Below, piece after piece: positions 4,998 through 7,112 of a stretch of 7,112 bases of DNA (position 1 is the stretch's first letter; every line of letters begins with the position of its first letter). The stretch is from contig JAHEEB010000202.1 of assembly GCA_024640925.1 (NCBI GenBank), positions 1-7,112 of the forward strand. The letters run 5' to 3'. Below the pieces are notes generated by a model. That model worked only from the letters and a program-made list of their open reading frames with translations, ran no database searches and was not told where the DNA came from. A program made the translations under genes and the position numbers. The stretch comes from Bacteroidota bacterium (GTDB taxonomy: Bacteria; Bacteroidota; Bacteroidia; Bacteroidales; UBA10428).

Positions 4998-7112
4998 TTA
5001 TTGTTTGCTTACCTTTAATGTATAACTCTTATTAATATAATTCATTCTCAGGAAATAAAGTCCTGGAACTAATCCAGTTAAATCTATGGTCGGATTTAAA
5101 CCAGTTATAATCTTTTTCTCCACTAACAAACCTGCCTGATTATAAATATCAATATCAATATTCTGCTCAGTTCCAATATCTAAAGTGATGTAACCTGTTG
5201 AAGGATTTGGCCAGCATTTTATATCCGGCTTGAAACTTAATACTTCTATAGGGGTAACACTTTTTATGCTATTCTGTGTTACAACTACTTCCTTTGAGAC
5301 AGATGTTGCCTCAAGAACATTATTATCCCCATCCTGGTGTGCAATAACAGTAGTATGCCCAATCCCAGTAATAATCAATTCAGAACCGAAAATATATGCG
5401 ACAGAAGTATTGCTGCTAGTATAATAAACGGTTAATCCCGACGAAGAAACTGCATTAAGAGCAATTTCTTCTCCAATTGCCCGGTTAGAAAGATCCTGAT
5501 TCCATGTTATAGATTGTATGGTCTTATTGATTACCAAAGTGTCTATAACTGCGCCAAAATAATTTTGACTGTTTATAGTTGCTTTCAGAATATATAAGCC
5601 TGCATTAATTGGTAAGGTGGTGCCTTTATATTCAAGATCTACGATTAAACCCGTTGGATTGGTTTTGATAGTTGGTTGTTTTATAGTACCATCAAAAGTT
5701 GTCTCCAAATTTGAAAGGTAGATTTGTGCAAATTTTTTATAAATAAATAATGTGTCAATAGCTGTTGCTGTGTAATTTTTGTTCTGAATGAATGCTTCCA
5801 CTATATACATATCAGCATTAACCGGAGGGTCTATTGAACCGTTATATAAAACAGAGTATTTCATATCTGAAGGTACAAATAAGATTTCTGCGCTATGGGT
5901 AATACCATTATAAGTAGAATTTGTGCATCGTATAATTATACTCGTATCTTTTTTTGAAACAATTAAGGTATCCGAAACAGAACCCTGGTAATTTGTATCT
6001 GTAACAATCAGGTCTACCTTGTAAACGCCAGCATTAACCGGTGGTCTGATAATATCATCGTATGTTAATTTATATTTAACATCCGATGGACTTATTTCAA
6101 CAGTAACCGGATTTGAGTTGCCACTATATCTGGTTTCGAGATTCGATATTTTAATATCGGCCAATGCCTTTAAAATAGTGAGTGTATCGTTAATAGAACC
6201 CTCATAATTTGGATCACTTACTTCAGCAATAATCTTATAGGTGCCAGCTTTTACAGGAGCTTGAGAAGAACCATTGTATGTAACATTCACTTTCAAATCG
6301 GAAGGAATTGTTAGGACATTTACACTTTTGCTGTTTCCATCGTAAGTTGTTTCAGTTGCTGATAGATTCATTCCGGCCTGAGCTTTTTCAATTATCAGGT
6401 AAGTGCTGACACTTCCTTTATAATTTTCTGTATTAATAACTATGGAAGTATTGTAAATTCCTGCATCAACGGGTTCAGAAGCAGAACCTTTGTAAGTAAC
6501 AGTAAAAGGTAATCCTTCTGGTATTGTTTCAATATTGATCCCCTGTGGCATTCCGTTGTATGTTTTATCTAGTCCCGATAACATTATTACAGGAGTAGCT
6601 TTATTTATTGTTAAAGCTGTCTGGGTACTTCCCAGGTAATTATCATCAACAACGGATGCTGTAACGATGTATATTCCGGTCTCGTCCGGAAGAGTAGAAC
6701 TACCATTGTAAGTTAAATGAATATTTAACCCGGATGGGTTGGTTGAAAACTTAACAAATTTTAAGGTTCCATCATAAACCTGTGATAGGTTTGTAACGTT
6801 GACTTTTACCTTGGCTTTTGCAATAACAAGAGTATCTGTAACGGATCCCTCATAAAAAGGATCGTTAATTGTAGCAACAACTACATATTTTCCAGCATTG
6901 ATCGGAAGGTTAGAACTTCCGTTATAGGTGATATCGGTGGATAGACCTGCAGGAACTGTTGTAACGGTAACATATCGGCCTGTTCCGTTATAACCCTGCA
7001 ATTTGTCTGAAATACTGGCTGATGCGCTGATTTTATCAGTCATCTGGGCTTGTATTATAAAAGGTGCCAGGATAAATACAAGTGCTGTAATGATACGATT
7101 TTCCTTTTTCAT
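4998..7112 (-). CDS. Secreted MBG-repeat protein with T9SS sorting tail (upstream paralogue)
   Basis: This 704-residue protein is collinear with the 705-residue product at 2456-4573: signal peptide (cleavage likely after Ala22), seven MBG-type Ig-like repeats (29-100, 101-172, 173-244, 245-316, 317-388, 389-460, 461-531), a bacterial Ig-like domain (about 532-614) and a T9SS tail (about 631-704; CWPNPSTGYI, GLVPGLYFLRM, KVSKQ). One residue is missing in repeat 7 (TTLPINAG against TSSKPINAG). The start codon is the final triplet of the window; the alignment of MKKENR with MNKEIR of the paralogue makes this the true start, and its promoter is outside the window. Repeat 6 has Asp434 where the paralogue and most repeats have the Gly of the NAG turn, and NYTAT where others have YxGS. 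No catalytic motif is present; a surface adhesin or matrix role is inference from the architecture. Confidence 0.92.
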   Translation of the reverse strand: MKKENRIITALVFILAPFIIQAQMTDKISASASISDKLQGYNGTGRYVTVTTVPAGLSTDITYNGSSNLPINAGKYVVVATINDPFYEGSVTDTLVIAKAKVKVNVTNLSQVYDGTLKFVKFSTNPSGLNIHLTYNGSSTLPDETGIYIVTASVVDDNYLGSTQTALTINKATPVIMLSGLDKTYNGMPQGINIETIPEGLPFTVTYKGSASEPVDAGIYNTSIVINTENYKGSVSTYLIIEKAQAGMNLSATETTYDGNSKSVNVLTIPSDLKVNVTYNGSSQAPVKAGTYKIIAEVSDPNYEGSINDTLTILKALADIKISNLETRYSGNSNPVTVEISPSDVKYKLTYDDIIRPPVNAGVYKVDLIVTDTNYQGSVSDTLIVSKKDTSIIIRCTNSTYNGITHSAEILFVPSDMKYSVLYNGSIDPPVNADMYIVEAFIQNKNYTATAIDTLFIYKKFAQIYLSNLETTFDGTIKQPTIKTNPTGLIVDLEYKGTTLPINAGLYILKATINSQNYFGAVIDTLVINKTIQSITWNQDLSNRAIGEEIALNAVSSSGLTVYYTSSNTSVAYIFGSELIITGIGHTTVIAHQDGDNNVLEATSVSKEVVVTQNSIKSVTPIEVLSFKPDIKCWPNPSTGYITLDIGTEQNIDIDIYNQAGLLVEKKIITGLNPTIDLTGLVPGLYFLRMNYINKSYTLKVSKQ
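5520..7028 (-). repeat. Seven in-frame MBG repeats of the upstream paralogue
   Basis: Six units of 216 bp and a last one of 213 bp, in the same register as the array of the other gene. Each unit is closest to the unit of the same number in the paralogue. By hand count repeat 3 shares about 52 of 72 residues with repeat 3 of the other protein. Confidence 0.88.

Noticed and set aside
5230..5424. 64-codon plus-strand open frame
   Set aside because: It is a shadow of the Ig-like domain of the upstream paralogue.
2978..7028. CRISPR-like or satellite array
   Set aside because: The regular period is 216 bp within coding frame and reflects protein repeats; there are no short conserved repeats with unique spacers.

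Overview
The window looks like a piece of a Bacteroidetes (Bacteroidota) chromosome. It is AT-rich. Two large genes encode exported proteins that end in the 'WPNP ... PGLYF ... KVSKQ' tail typical of type IX secretion system (T9SS) cargo, a system confined to that phylum. Start codons are preceded by A-rich rather than Shine-Dalgarno-like sequence. The order or species cannot be read from the sequence. All four genes lie on the minus strand, so transcription runs from right to left.

Layout, in transcription order. (1) 7112-4998: a complete 704-residue secreted protein made of a signal peptide, seven tandem MBG-type Ig-like repeats of 72 residues (the last is 71), one further bacterial Ig-like domain and a T9SS C-terminal sorting tail. 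Its start codon is the last triplet of the window. It is followed by an excellent intrinsic terminator (4937-4967). (2) 4997-4574: an intergenic region with that terminator, about 240 bp with nothing recognisable, and an upstream control region holding a 22-bp-period direct repeat and an 8-bp inverted repeat. (3) 4573-2456: a 705-residue paralogue of the first gene with the same domain order, followed by its own terminator (2399-2426). Corresponding repeats match between the two genes, and the sequence after the stop codons matches as well, so a whole gene plus its terminator was duplicated. (4) 2455-1891: a 565-bp non-coding stretch with three copies of a C/T-rich palindromic REP-like element, two direct (63 bp identical) and one inverted, flanked by a 15-bp inverted repeat. 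(5) 1890-1147: a membrane-anchored metallo-beta-lactamase-fold hydrolase. (6) 1083-1: the 5' part of an exported von Willebrand factor A (VWA) protein that runs off the left edge; its signal-peptide start is one base out of frame with the body.

Functionally, the two paralogues are probably cell-surface or released adhesin or matrix-type proteins built as a rod of Ig-like modules. The hydrolase and the VWA protein are 63 bp apart with no terminator between them and may be co-transcribed; nothing ties them functionally to the repeat proteins. I see no tRNA, rRNA, CRISPR array, transposase or phage gene. I did not find a clearly new biological system. The points most worth a check are the frame break at the VWA gene start, the phased direct repeats upstream of the second paralogue, and the REP-like cassette.
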